The notes under the pieces are model-generated. The model was not told the DNA's origin. It searched no databases and saw nothing but the letters and a program-made list of their open reading frames with translations. DNA of 64,000 nt. It comes from JAWLHU01 sp041690255. GTDB taxonomy: Bacteria > Bacillota > Sulfobacillia > Symbiobacteriales > Symbiobacteriaceae. Shown here in pieces: positions 24,161-33,051 of this stretch. The stretch's first letter is position 1. Each line of letters opens with the position of its first letter. The position numbers were made by a program, and so were the translations under genes. The stretch lies in the NCBI GenBank assembly GCA_041690255.1, contig JAWLHU010000005.1, positions 124,001-188,000 on the forward strand, read 5' to 3'.

Positions 24161-26548
24161 ATGGACGAACGAGTACTGCGAACCCTGGAGTTCGCCAAGA
24201 TCAAGCAGATGCTTATGGAACGGACCGCGACCAGCATGGCCAAGGAGATCGTGGAAGGGCTGATGCCCTCTGCTGAGTTCCTTGAAGTGCAGCACCGGCA
24301 GGCCGAGACCACCGAGGCCCGCCGGCTCTATATGGGTGGCCGCTCGATTCCCCTGGGCGGTCTGCACGACCTGCGGGCCTATGTGCAGCGAGCTATTCGT
24401 GGCGGCATGCTGGAGCCTGCCGACCTGCTCGATGTCGCCGACACGGCCTCTTCCAGCCGGCGGCTGAAGAAGTTCTTGCAGGAGTCCAAGGAGGAGGCCC
24501 CGATCCTGGGGGCGCTCGCCAACATGCTCGGGGCCTTCACAAATCTTGAAGCGGAGATTCGCCAGGCGATTGACGACCACGGCGAGGTGAAGGATAACGC
24601 CAGCCCGTCGCTGCATGAGATCCGCCGTGCCATGAGGGTGATCTCTGGCCGGATCAAGGAGAAGATGGACTCCTTCGTCCGCGGGCCGGCATCGAAGTAT
24701 CTTCAAGAGACGATTGTCACCATCCGCGATAATCGTTTTGTGGTACCGGTCAAGATCGAGCACCGGGGACAGGTGCCGGGCATCGTCCATGATCAGTCCG
24801 GCTCCGGTTCGACCCTCTTTATCGAGCCGATGGCCGTCGTGGAGATGAACAACGAGATCAAGGAGCTGGCCCTCAAAGAGCGTGAGGAGATCGTCCGGAT
24901 TCTGACCCGCCTGACCGGCCTGCTGGCCCACGAGGCGGATTCGATGATCGATACGCTGCAGGCGGTGGCCCAGATCGACTTCGCCTCCGCCAAGGGGAAG
25001 CTCTCGCTCGATCTGGACTGCATTGAGCCGGAGCTGGCCCGGGAGCCCCTGCTGGAGATCCGGAAGGGGCGGCATCCGCTCCTGAAGGGGGAGGTCGTCC
25101 CGACCGAGGTCCACATCGGTGTGACGTTCGATACGCTGGTGATCACCGGTCCGAACACGGGCGGCAAGACCGTCACCCTGAAGACCATGGGCCTCTTTGT
25201 GCTGATGGCCCAGTCCGGCCTCCATCTGCCCGCCGGCTACGGCACCCGGGTCGGCATGTTCGACCAGGTCTTCGTGGACGTGGGCGATGAGCAGTCGATC
25301 GAGCAGTCGCTCTCGACCTTCTCGGGACACATGACCAACATCATCCGGATTCTCGATCAGATCGATGGCACCGCCCTGGTGATGCTGGACGAGTTGGGCG
25401 CCGGCACCGATCCGACCGAGGGTGCGGCCCTGGCCATGTCGATCCTGGAGCACCTGCATGCCCGGGGCGCCAAGACGATCGCCACCACCCATTACAGCGA
25501 GCTGAAGACCTTTGCCTACACCCGCCCACGGGTGGAGAACGCATCGGTCGAGTTTGACGTGGAGACCTTGCGGCCGACCTACCGGCTGCTGATCGGGGTG
25601 CCCGGTTCATCGAACGCCTTTGAGATCTCCAGGCGACTCGGCCTCTCCAGCCTGATCGTCGACCGGGCCCGTCAGTTCCTGACCAAGGAGCAGGAGAAGG
25701 TGGAGGACCTGATCCAGGGGATCCACACCACCCGGGCAGAGTTGGAGCGGGAGCGGGCCGAGGCGGCGAAGCTGCGGACCGAGGCCAACCGCATGCGGGA
25801 CGAGTACGAGCGGCGCTACGGCGAGGCATCGCGCAAGGCCGCCGACACGGTCGAGAAGGCTCGGGTTCAGGCGCAGCAGATCCTGGCGCAGGCCCGGCGC
25901 GAGGCCGAGGCGGTAATCGATGAACTGAAGCAGGCGCTGCGAGAGCAGCGGGAGTCGGAGCGCATGCAGGCGATCCAGTCGGCGCGCGGCCGTCTCTCCA
26001 AGGCGCGCCAGGCGGTGGAGCCGACCGAACAGGAGAGGCAGGCCCGCCGTACCGGCCAGGCACCCACCGGGCTGAAGCCGGGCGATGCGATCCGCATTGT
26101 CTCGAAGGATATCACCGGCTACGTCTTGAGTGAACCGGACGGCAACGGCAACGTCCTCGTCCAGGCCGGGATCATGAAGGTGACCGTCTCGCTGGATGAC
26201 CTGGAGCGGGCCGAGTCGGCCGAGCAGGCTGCCAGGCAGAAGAGTGGTATGGTCCCCGCCGGCCGGCGCAACAAGTCGATGGCCGCGGTCAAAGCGCAGG
26301 AGATGTCGACCGAGGTCGATCTGCGCGGGCTCATGGTGGATGAGGCGCTGGAGAAGGTCGACAAGTACCTGGATGACGCCGTCCTGGCCGGCCTGCCCCA
26401 GGTCCGGATCATCCACGGCAAGGGGACCGGCGCCCTGCGCAAGGCGGTGACCGACCAGTTGAAGGCGGACCGCCGGGTCGTCTCCTACCGGCTGGGCGGC
26501 GTGGGTGAGGGCGGCGACGGTGTGACCGTGGCGAAGTTGAGCGACTAG
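24161..26548 (+). CDS. mutS2: MutS2 family DNA/ribosome-associated ATPase
   Basis: A 795-residue MutS2. It lacks the mismatch-recognition N-terminal domain of MutS. It has the core and clamp helices, the ATPase with Walker A GPNTGGKT (residues about 330-337) and DELGAGTDPTEGAAL, a long coiled coil (about 510-620), and a C-terminal Smr domain (about 718-795) with VDLRGLMVDEALEKVD and HGKGTGALRKAV. MutS2 suppresses homologous recombination in some bacteria and in Bacillus rescues collided ribosomes. ATG 24161 follows GAGAGGAG. Confidence 0.96.
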   Translation: MDERVLRTLEFAKIKQMLMERTATSMAKEIVEGLMPSAEFLEVQHRQAETTEARRLYMGGRSIPLGGLHDLRAYVQRAIRGGMLEPADLLDVADTASSSRRLKKFLQESKEEAPILGALANMLGAFTNLEAEIRQAIDDHGEVKDNASPSLHEIRRAMRVISGRIKEKMDSFVRGPASKYLQETIVTIRDNRFVVPVKIEHRGQVPGIVHDQSGSGSTLFIEPMAVVEMNNEIKELALKEREEIVRILTRLTGLLAHEADSMIDTLQAVAQIDFASAKGKLSLDLDCIEPELAREPLLEIRKGRHPLLKGEVVPTEVHIGVTFDTLVITGPNTGGKTVTLKTMGLFVLMAQSGLHLPAGYGTRVGMFDQVFVDVGDEQSIEQSLSTFSGHMTNIIRILDQIDGTALVMLDELGAGTDPTEGAALAMSILEHLHARGAKTIATTHYSELKTFAYTRPRVENASVEFDVETLRPTYRLLIGVPGSSNAFEISRRLGLSSLIVDRARQFLTKEQEKVEDLIQGIHTTRAELERERAEAAKLRTEANRMRDEYERRYGEASRKAADTVEKARVQAQQILAQARREAEAVIDELKQALREQRESERMQAIQSARGRLSKARQAVEPTEQERQARRTGQAPTGLKPGDAIRIVSKDITGYVLSEPDGNGNVLVQAGIMKVTVSLDDLERAESAEQAARQKSGMVPAGRRNKSMAAVKAQEMSTEVDLRGLMVDEALEKVDKYLDDAVLAGLPQVRIIHGKGTGALRKAVTDQLKADRRVVSYRLGGVGEGGDGVTVAKLSD

Positions 26549-26579
26549 GGCGACGGAAGCCCCGGTGGAGTAGTGTCTG

Positions 26580-26615
26580 AGGGCCCCTGTGGCGGTTGTG
26601 CTGCAGGGGCCTCCT
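26580..26615 (+). terminator. Hairpin after mutS2
   Basis: GGCCCCTG at 26582-26589 pairs with CAGGGGCC at 26604-26611. The tail has few T residues, so termination strength is uncertain. Confidence 0.5.
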
Positions 26616-26733
26616 CGCGCGCCTCCTCCGCCTGTGGGTGAAACCATGCGGGTGTAAAGGGCTGGAAGGAGCCCCCTGCGAATCCACTGGGTGGGTGAAG
26701 AATCACCCGAGAAAACGAGGGAGGATGAGAACG

Positions 26734-26928
26734 ATGGCCAAGACCCCGAAGCTGCAAATCGAGAAGAAGGTTGTGAAGGCGGCCCCGACGCTCAAGATGA
26801 AGGTCGAGCGGCTGGAGGATATCCAGAAGCTGAACCCGATCATCAACGAGATGATCGAGGATGCCCGGAAGCAGCCCGGCATCGCGCCGATGGCCCGCTT
26901 CAGCCTCGACTTCAGCCTGAGCTGGTAG
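26734..26928 (+). CDS. Putative RiPP precursor peptide
   Basis: A 64-residue, Lys-rich peptide with ATG 26734 nine bases after GGGAGG. Residues 1-54 look like a leader: basic N-terminus, then the helical stretch VERLEDIQKLNPIINEMIEDARKQPG. The end, R55-F-S-L-D-F-S-L-S-W64, holds two F-S-L units and a terminal Trp, a short aromatic-repeat core of the kind modified by cyclophane-forming radical SAM enzymes. A radical SAM/SPASM gene of the right type starts 150 bases downstream. There is no Cys, so this is not a sactipeptide or lanthipeptide core. The processing site is not evident, and no protease or exporter gene is adjacent. Confidence 0.75.
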   Translation: MAKTPKLQIEKKVVKAAPTLKMKVERLEDIQKLNPIINEMIEDARKQPGIAPMARFSLDFSLSW

Positions 26929-26931
26929 TCC

Positions 26932-27024
26932 GGAGGTGTGCCGCAGGCACAACTCCCGGAGCGGCCGACAGTAGCCTGCGCAGCAGGCTGCGAAAGGCGA
27001 CTGACATGGAGGTGTGCCGCAGGC
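26932..27024 (+). repeat. GNA-triloop element between precursor and radical SAM gene
   Basis: A 17-bp direct repeat (26932-26948 and 27008-27024) flanks a hairpin with arms AGCCTGC (26973-26979) and GCAGGCT (26983-26989) and triloop GCA. The flanks GACAGT and GCGAAA match the internal loop of the tRNA-cluster element (GGCAGT and GCGAGA), while the inner stem has a different, still complementary sequence. The repeats themselves fold with a GCA triloop (26937-26951). Confidence 0.7.
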
Positions 27025-27078
27025 GCGCTTGGCTTCTATCGGCTGACCACGACTTCCGACGAGAGTGAGGTGTTCTGC

Positions 27079-28188
27079 TTGGCCGCCCGCAACTTCATCA
27101 TCAAGATCGCTGGGGCCTGTAACCTCAACTGTAGCTACTGCTACATGTACAACATGGGCGATACCACCTTCAAGGGGCGCCCGAAGGTGATGGCCCCGGA
27201 GGTCGCCACCCAGACCCTGGAGCGGATCTACGGGTACGCTCAGCGGCAGGGGGTGGACCACCTGAAGCTCGTCCTGCACGGCGGCGAGCCCCTCCTGGTC
27301 GGCAAGGAGTGGATGCGCCGGTTCCTGAGCGAGGCTCGCCGGAGGGCACCCGAGGGCGTCAAGGTCGAGATTGGTCTGCAGACCAACGCCACCCTGCTTG
27401 ACCGGGAGTGGATCGACCTGCTGGTCGAGTACCGGGCCACCCTTGGCATCTCCATGGATGGCCCGCCCGACCAGCATGACCGCTACCGGGTCGACTTCGC
27501 CGGTCGCGGCAGCTACGCCAAGGTCCGAGAGGCGATCGACCTGCTCGTCTCCCTGGGGGACCACGCGCCTCCCTGGGGCGTGCTGGTCGTCTCCAACCCG
27601 GAGTACCCGGGGGTCGAGATCTACCGGCACTTCGTGGCGATTGGTGTCAAGTGGATGGACTTCCTCTGGCCCGACTACCACCACGACCTGCTGCCGCCCT
27701 GGCCAGCCGGCTCCCTGGCGAGGTACTACACGGAGATCTTCGACGCCTGGTACGACGCCGGGGACCCCAAGGTGCGGATCCGCTGGTTCGAGTCCGCCCT
27801 CCGGCTGATGCTGACCGGCCAGCAGACCCTGGACTCCATGGGACCACATCCCCTGGAGATGGTGGTGGTGGAGACCGACGGCTCCATGGAGCCGCTCGAC
27901 GTGATCCGCACCTGTGGCGACGGCATGACCCAGTTGGGCCTGAACGTGGCCAACAACGATCTCGAGGAGCTCTACCAGAACCCGCTCTTCGACCTCTGCG
28001 TGCGGAACCAGGAACTCCTCCCCCAGCAGTGCCTTACCTGTCCGGCCTACGAGATCTGTGGCGGGGGCTACCTGCCCCATCGGTTCAGCCAGGCTAACGG
28101 GTTTGGCAATCCCAGCGTCCACTGTGCGGACCTCCTGGCGCTGATCAGCCACATTGAGCAGCGTTTGCAGGCAGAGCTGGGGAAGTAA
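27079..28188 (+). CDS. Radical SAM/SPASM peptide maturase (cyclophane-forming, FxsB-like)
   Basis: A 369-residue enzyme from TTG 27079, with GTGAGGTG upstream. C14-x3-C18-x2-C21 binds the SAM-cleaving iron-sulfur cluster and GGEP near residues 68-71 contacts SAM. A SPASM region binds auxiliary clusters through C307, C318, C321, C327 and C349, with the sequence CGGGYLPHRFS and NPSVHCADL. That C-terminal pattern is the one I associate with FxsB-type maturases that join an aromatic side chain to a residue two positions on. No sulfatase lies nearby, so a sulfatase-maturase role is unlikely. The putative substrate is the peptide at 26734. Confidence 0.85.
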   Translation: MAARNFIIKIAGACNLNCSYCYMYNMGDTTFKGRPKVMAPEVATQTLERIYGYAQRQGVDHLKLVLHGGEPLLVGKEWMRRFLSEARRRAPEGVKVEIGLQTNATLLDREWIDLLVEYRATLGISMDGPPDQHDRYRVDFAGRGSYAKVREAIDLLVSLGDHAPPWGVLVVSNPEYPGVEIYRHFVAIGVKWMDFLWPDYHHDLLPPWPAGSLARYYTEIFDAWYDAGDPKVRIRWFESALRLMLTGQQTLDSMGPHPLEMVVVETDGSMEPLDVIRTCGDGMTQLGLNVANNDLEELYQNPLFDLCVRNQELLPQQCLTCPAYEICGGGYLPHRFSQANGFGNPSVHCADLLALISHIEQRLQAELGK

Positions 28189-28196
28189 AACAAGGG

Positions 28197-28236
28197 TGAG
28201 GGATGGCCGTCATTGGCCATCCCTCAAATTTTTTTC
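28197..28236 (+). terminator. Terminator after the radical SAM gene
   Basis: GAGGGATGGCC pairs perfectly with GGCCATCCCTC (28215-28225), followed by AAATTTTTTT. Confidence 0.9.
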
Positions 28237-28266
28237 TTACGGCCAACATTTTTTCGCTCAGATAAG

Positions 28267-28294
28267 TTGACATCCTTATTTCTTATGCCATAGT
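28267..28294 (+). promoter_or_regulatory. Promoter of the Nramp operon
   Basis: TTGACA at 28267-28272 with CATAGT at 28289-28294 (16 bp). The region 28230-28330 is AT-rich for this window. No clear MntR or Fur palindrome was identified. Confidence 0.5.
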
Positions 28295-28334
28295 AATAGG
28301 TGTAATCCAGATTCCGTTTAGGAGACGACTGACT

Positions 28335-29651
28335 ATGGCAGATAATATTAAGCAACCAGCCGGCGAGACTCGCTCGGCGGACACCCGAACCGTCAGCGAT
28401 GCCATGGATGTCCTGGAGGGAAAGGCGAAGGGGAAGTCCCGCTGGGCGCGCCTCATGCCCTTCCTGGGTCCCGCCTTTATCGCTGCGGTCGCCTACGTGG
28501 ACCCCGGCAACTTTGCCACCAACATTCAGGCCGGCTCTGAGTTCGGTTATATGCTCCTCTGGGTTATTCTGGCCTCGAACATCATGGCTTTGCTGATCCA
28601 ATCGCTCTCGGCGAAATTGGGCATTGCCACCGGTAAGAATCTGGCCGAACTCTGCCGGGACAACTTCCCCCGCCCGGTCGTTTACGGCATGTGGGTGCTC
28701 ATGGAACTGGTTGCAATGGCTACCGACCTGGCCGAGTTCCTGGGTGCGGCCCTGGGCTTCCAGTTGCTCTTCCATATCCCGCTGTTCTGGGGCGCTGTGC
28801 TGGCAGCGATCGCCACCTTCGCCGGCCTGGCCCTGGAGCGGTACGGCTTCCGACCGATCGAGGTGCTAATCACCCTACTCCTCGGGGTGGTCGCCATCTC
28901 CTATGTCGTGGAGAACATCATCCAGATACCTGATTTCGGTCCGCTGCTCTATCACACGGTCGTCCCCCAGTTTCAGGGGACCGAGTCGGTGCTGCTGGCG
29001 GCGGGAATCCTGGGGGCCACGGTCATGCCCCACGTGATCTTCCTGCACTCCGGCCTGACCCAGGGGCGGATTGTCACCCGGGAGCCGAAGCTCATGAAGC
29101 GCCTCTTCCGCTTTGAGTTGATCGATGTCGCCATTGCCATGGGGGTTGCGGGCCTCGTCAATGGTGCTATGCTGGTCATGGCAGCATCTACCTTCCACGG
29201 GGCCGGGTTGACCACCGTGGGCTCGATCGAGGAGGCGCACCGGACGCTCCAGCCCCTGCTGGGCAACGCCTCCTCCTGGTTCTTCGCCGTCTCGCTCCTG
29301 GCGGCCGGCCTCTCCTCATCGATGGTCGGCACCATGGCCGGTTCGATGATCATGCAGGGCTTTCTGCACTGGCATATCCCGGTCTGGATCCGCCGGGTGA
29401 TCACCCTGGCCCCCGCCTTCGTGGTGGTGTTGATGGGCCTTGACCCGACCCGCACCCTGGTGATCAGCCAGGTGGTGCTCAGCTTCGGGCTCCCCTTTGC
29501 CGTGATCCCGCTGATCCTGTTCACCCGGCGCAAGGATCTCATGGGTGTGCTGGTCAACAGCCGGCTGATCACCGGGGCCGCCTGGTTGGTGGCGGCGCTG
29601 ATCGTCGCCCTGAACTTCTACCTGCTCTACCAGACGCTGACAGGGGGTTAG
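28335..29651 (+). CDS. mntH: Nramp-family divalent metal transporter
   Basis: A 438-residue membrane protein that should import Mn2+ or Fe2+ with protons. It has eleven hydrophobic segments. The metal-site motif of helix 1 is AYVDPGNFATNIQ (the Asp and Asn ligands) and that of helix 6 is GATVMPHVIFLHS (the Met and Ala/His region). The N-terminal 35 residues are hydrophilic. The gene is followed after three bases by a universal stress protein. Substrate preference between Mn and Fe is inferred from the family only. Confidence 0.95.
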   Translation: MADNIKQPAGETRSADTRTVSDAMDVLEGKAKGKSRWARLMPFLGPAFIAAVAYVDPGNFATNIQAGSEFGYMLLWVILASNIMALLIQSLSAKLGIATGKNLAELCRDNFPRPVVYGMWVLMELVAMATDLAEFLGAALGFQLLFHIPLFWGAVLAAIATFAGLALERYGFRPIEVLITLLLGVVAISYVVENIIQIPDFGPLLYHTVVPQFQGTESVLLAAGILGATVMPHVIFLHSGLTQGRIVTREPKLMKRLFRFELIDVAIAMGVAGLVNGAMLVMAASTFHGAGLTTVGSIEEAHRTLQPLLGNASSWFFAVSLLAAGLSSSMVGTMAGSMIMQGFLHWHIPVWIRRVITLAPAFVVVLMGLDPTRTLVISQVVLSFGLPFAVIPLILFTRRKDLMGVLVNSRLITGAAWLVAALIVALNFYLLYQTLTGG

Positions 29652-29654
29652 GCC

Positions 29655-30563
29655 ATGTTCCGCCACATACTCGTCCCGCTTGATGGCTCTCACCTGGCTG
29701 AGGCAGCGCTTTCGGCAGCCCGGACGCTCGCTGCCCGCCTGGGTGCTCGGATCACCCTGCTCCACGTGCTGGAGGAGAACCCGCCCGACCAGGTCCACGG
29801 CGACCGCCACCTGACCAGCCTGACGCAGGCGGAGGCCTACCTGAGCGACCTGGTGGAGCGGCTGCGCCACGCCGGGCTGACGGTGGAGGCCCATGCGCAC
29901 GAGGTGCCCGAGGGCGACGTCGCCCGCTCGATCAGCCGCCACGCCCAGGAGTTGGAGGCGGATCTGATCATCCTCTGCACCCACGGGAGCGGCGGTCTGG
30001 TCGGCTTCGTGGTCGGGTCGATCGCCCAGCAGGTGATCGGAGCGGGGGAGGCCCCCGTGCTGATTCTCCACCCCGATGCCGCCCCGGCTGAGTTCCAGAT
30101 CCGCTCCATGGTCGTCCCGCTGGACGGCGCCTCCTGCCATGAGTCCTCGGTGCCCCTGGCGACAGACCTGGCCCGGATGATAGGAGCGCACCTCCAGTTG
30201 GCGACGATCGTCCCGCAACGAGGTCACCTGGAGGGTGCCGGCAGCGTGCTCGGGCGGATGCTCCCCTCGGCCATGTCCGCCCTGTTGGACGAGCAGGAGC
30301 GCGAGCTCTCCCACCGGCTCGATGACCTCGTGGCCGAGCTGCAGGCCAAGGGTGTGCAGGCTACGCGGCGGCTGGAGCGGGGCGACCCGATTCCGGGGCT
30401 GCTGAAGATCCTGAAGGAGGCCGGGGCCGACCTCGTGGTCCTCTCCACCCACACCCGCCGGGGCTGGGCCGCCTTCTGGTCGGGCTCGGTGGCCCCCAGG
30501 CTGATCAACCAGTGGCGCAGGCCGGTCCTCCTCGTCCGGGCGGAGCCCGAGAAGCAAGCATAG
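29655..30563 (+). CDS. Tandem universal stress protein
   Basis: A 302-residue protein of two fused UspA domains. Repeat 1 (about 1-145) begins MFRHILVPLDGSHLAEAAL and ends with THGSGGLVGFVVGSIAQQVI. Repeat 2 (about 150-300) begins SMVVPLDGASCHESSVPLA and ends STHTRRGWAAFWSGSVAPRLI. The G-2x-G-9x-G(S/T) nucleotide motif is recognisable in both, so ATP binding is likely. It is coupled to the Nramp gene, which suggests a role in metal uptake or its regulation. Confidence 0.9.
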   Translation: MFRHILVPLDGSHLAEAALSAARTLAARLGARITLLHVLEENPPDQVHGDRHLTSLTQAEAYLSDLVERLRHAGLTVEAHAHEVPEGDVARSISRHAQELEADLIILCTHGSGGLVGFVVGSIAQQVIGAGEAPVLILHPDAAPAEFQIRSMVVPLDGASCHESSVPLATDLARMIGAHLQLATIVPQRGHLEGAGSVLGRMLPSAMSALLDEQERELSHRLDDLVAELQAKGVQATRRLERGDPIPGLLKILKEAGADLVVLSTHTRRGWAAFWSGSVAPRLINQWRRPVLLVRAEPEKQA

Positions 30564-30568
30564 GGAAG

Positions 30569-30606
30569 ATGACGCCCCCCTGCCAACGAACTGGCCGGGG
30601 GGCGTC
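30569..30606. terminator. Terminator between convergent operons
   Basis: GACGCCCCCC at 30570-30579 pairs with GGGGGGCGTC at 30595-30604, loop with an inner TGCCA/TGGCC pairing. Confidence 0.75.
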
Positions 30607-30613
30607 TGTGCGC

Positions 30614-32272
30614 CTAGACCGGGTAACCGGCGAAGGCGTCTGACCAGCCGCTACGCTTGTGCAGGACGACCGGCTTGATATCGCCCAGCCGCTGCCCGTG
30701 CGCCTGACAGGTGGCCAGGTAGGCCTCGGCCGCCCCGTGGCGGATCCGGAAGGCCCGGACCGGCTGCAACTGCCCCAGGTCCCGGCAGTAGCGGTAGTGG
30801 AAGTTCTCCTGCAGGGCCGCCTCCAGCGCAGCAGCCGCCTCGACGAGGGCGGCATCGGGCTGGTTGGGGGCCTCCAGATAGAGGGTATAGGCCCAGCCAT
30901 CCGGCCACTCTTCGCAGGCGACCATGGCAAAGGCGGGGGTGGGCGGGAGAATCCGGGCCAGGGCATCGCGCACGTGGCCCTCGTTCACCTTCTCGCCAAA
31001 CCGGTCAGAGAGATTCGCCTCCTTGCCCAGGAAGCGGAGGAGAGGCGCCTGCCGCAGATGGCCCGCCACCGCCACCCGGTCGTGGAGCCGGTAGCGATAG
31101 AGCCCGCCCCCGGTGGTCACCACCACAGAGTACTCCTGGCCGGCCTCCAGTTCGTGAGCCAGCCGGGGGCGGTCGCCGTTGCCGGGCAGGAACTCGAAGA
31201 AGTGGGAGCGGAGCGCCGGCACGGCGCCGGCCTGCCCGACCAGGGGCAGGGAGACGAAGGCCTCGGTGGCAATCAGCCCCTTGCCCTGCACCCGAGCCTG
31301 TGGCAGAAGCTGCTCTAGCTCCTGCACGAAGGGGGCGGCGTGGGCCTCGGTCCAGCAACTGACCAGGCGGAGCCGGGGCCAGAGCCTGGCGTGGATCGCC
31401 CCGGGGCCGCCGCCTGCGGTGAAGGCCGCCCGGATCGCAGCGGCTCGCCGCGGGTCGGGTTGGTTCAGCGCCGCCAGCATGGCCCGTAGATCTTCATCCA
31501 CCTCGGCGGGCAGGTGGGAGAGGCCGCCCTGTTCAATCTCCGTGGCCAGCGACTCCCACCAGCCGGCCAGCGGCCTCAGCAGCAGGCTGAGAAAGGTCGG
31601 GTTCCAGACCGAGATCAGCCGGAGCGACTCGCTCCGCAGGAGGAAGAGGAGGGTCACATAGCGGAACGCCTCCATGGAGGAGAGGAGCTTCACCTGCGAC
31701 GGCACGGCCATCACCGACTGGGAGAGATGGCGCTGCAGCCCGCCCAGGTATTCCTGGTCCTCCTCGAAGCCGATCGGAATCCCGCCGGCGGTCCGCTCGT
31801 TTCGCCGGGTCACCGGCGAGATCGACCAGTAAGCCTGGCCGTTCATGAGGCTCGGGTCGCTCCGGAAGAGGTCGACGATCCAGGTGCTGACCGCCCGCTG
31901 GAACTCCGCCTTCAGGCTCGCCGTGTAGGGGATCAGCTTGCTGGCAGAGACGGAGCCGCTGGTTCGCTCCAGCAACTGGACCGGTTCGGCTGTGAGTACG
32001 CCCGGCTCACCGGCGCTGATCTGCTCGATCGACCCGAGCAGGTCATCGTACTCCTGAAGCGGCACCCGCTCCTGATACTCCGTCACCGAGCGGATCGCGG
32101 TAAACCCGTGGGCTCGCCCGAATACGCTGGTCTGGTTGCGCCGGAGCAGTTCCAGTAGGAGCGCCTCCTGCGCCGGGGCGACCTGGTCGAGGGCGCGCTG
32201 GAACGCCCGGCTCTCAGGCAGGGCGGAGAGGTACCAGAGCAGGTTCGCCAGGGACGGCAGCAGCCCGCTCAT
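30614..32272 (-). CDS. GH3-family acyl-adenylating ligase
   Basis: A 552-residue protein of the GH3 family, whose plant members adenylate carboxylic acids such as jasmonate or auxin and join them to amino acids. Visible are the N-terminal block RNQTSVFGRAHGF, the phosphate-binding segment ERTSGSVSASKLIPYT (residues about 100-115), SWT-like and YRYRLHDRVAV (ATP-binding), and a C-terminal domain with LSDRFGEKVNEGHV. It is the last gene of a five-gene minus-strand operon and overlaps its neighbour by four bases. In that setting it probably activates a product made by the upstream radical SAM enzymes. Substrates are unknown. Confidence 0.88.
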   Translation of the reverse strand: MSGLLPSLANLLWYLSALPESRAFQRALDQVAPAQEALLLELLRRNQTSVFGRAHGFTAIRSVTEYQERVPLQEYDDLLGSIEQISAGEPGVLTAEPVQLLERTSGSVSASKLIPYTASLKAEFQRAVSTWIVDLFRSDPSLMNGQAYWSISPVTRRNERTAGGIPIGFEEDQEYLGGLQRHLSQSVMAVPSQVKLLSSMEAFRYVTLLFLLRSESLRLISVWNPTFLSLLLRPLAGWWESLATEIEQGGLSHLPAEVDEDLRAMLAALNQPDPRRAAAIRAAFTAGGGPGAIHARLWPRLRLVSCWTEAHAAPFVQELEQLLPQARVQGKGLIATEAFVSLPLVGQAGAVPALRSHFFEFLPGNGDRPRLAHELEAGQEYSVVVTTGGGLYRYRLHDRVAVAGHLRQAPLLRFLGKEANLSDRFGEKVNEGHVRDALARILPPTPAFAMVACEEWPDGWAYTLYLEAPNQPDAALVEAAAALEAALQENFHYRYCRDLGQLQPVRAFRIRHGAAEAYLATCQAHGQRLGDIKPVVLHKRSGWSDAFAGYPV

Positions 32273-33051
32273 GACCGTCGGATGGCCGGCAGCCCCATCA
32301 TCCGCCGCCCGGCCCGGGTGAGGTTTTCTGGGGTCAGCTCCGTCAGGCAGGCCAGTTCATCGCCGCGCGAGTGCCCGGGATTGGCTGCCTCAAAGAAGGC
32401 GACATACGGATCCTGAAGCCGGCCCTCCGTCACTTCCGCCACGCCATCCCGCAGCGGGGCGGCCGCCGCAAACCGGATCACGCCGGTCGCCGGGTCGTAC
32501 TCCCCCGGGAATTTGAGCTGCCCGAGGGCGTGCAGGATCGCCTGCTCCCGGGGGGGTGTCGACTCCTCCGGCCTCGGCCAGAAGCGCCGGAAGAAGACTG
32601 GCAGGAAGCGGTAGGTCTTGTAGCCCGAGCTGATCAGGTACCAGTAGACACGGGCGCCCTGCTCCCGGGCCGCCAGGGAGAGGGCGTGCCGGGCCCAGAT
32701 CCGGGGGAGTTCACTCTGCCCCCAGAACGCCCGGTGGATGATCGTATCGCCGGAGAAGTAGGCGACGACCCGCTCTCCCCCGATCGATGCCACAAGACGC
32801 ATGAGGGTGGAGAACCCCCGGATCTGCCCGCTCGGGTCGGTCAGGAGGACAGCCCATTCCTTCTCCGCCAGGTCCGCCTCGAACCGCTGCCGGGTCACCC
32901 CCTCGAAGTAGGTGGTAAGCAAGGCGTAGAGCTGATCCACCTGCTCGGCGGTCAGGGCGGCGATGGGCAGCACCTGCCCCGCCAGTCTGGCCCGGACAGG
33001 CTCAGAGGGAGGCAATTTCCACGTAGGGGATACGTGCGTCGAGCCGGTCAT
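32269..33051 (-). CDS. Acyltransferase-like protein (distant GNAT fold suspected)
   Basis: About 260 residues. ATG 33051 lies behind GGAGGGGAG and within the end of the upstream gene, a 50-base overlap. The middle reads QIRGFSTLMRL and VVAYFSGDTIIHRAFWGQSELP and YWYLISSGYKTYRFLPVFF, resembling the acetyl-CoA-binding and substrate regions of GNAT-like proteins. The Q/R-x-x-G-x-A/G loop is not clear. I therefore call it acyltransferase-like with caution. Tight coupling to the GNAT gene and to the GH3 gene shows a shared pathway. Confidence 0.55.
   Translation of the reverse strand: MTGSTHVSPTWKLPPSEPVRARLAGQVLPIAALTAEQVDQLYALLTTYFEGVTRQRFEADLAEKEWAVLLTDPSGQIRGFSTLMRLVASIGGERVVAYFSGDTIIHRAFWGQSELPRIWARHALSLAAREQGARVYWYLISSGYKTYRFLPVFFRRFWPRPEESTPPREQAILHALGQLKFPGEYDPATGVIRFAAAAPLRDGVAEVTEGRLQDPYVAFFEAANPGHSRGDELACLTELTPENLTRAGRRMMGLPAIRRS

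Noticed and set aside
26581..26730. A longer version of the precursor peptide starting at 26596
   Set aside because: It would begin inside the mutS2 terminator hairpin and lacks a binding site; ATG 26734 has GGGAGG.
27079..28188. Anaerobic sulfatase maturase
   Set aside because: No sulfatase gene is near and the C-terminal cysteine pattern fits peptide-cyclophane maturases better.
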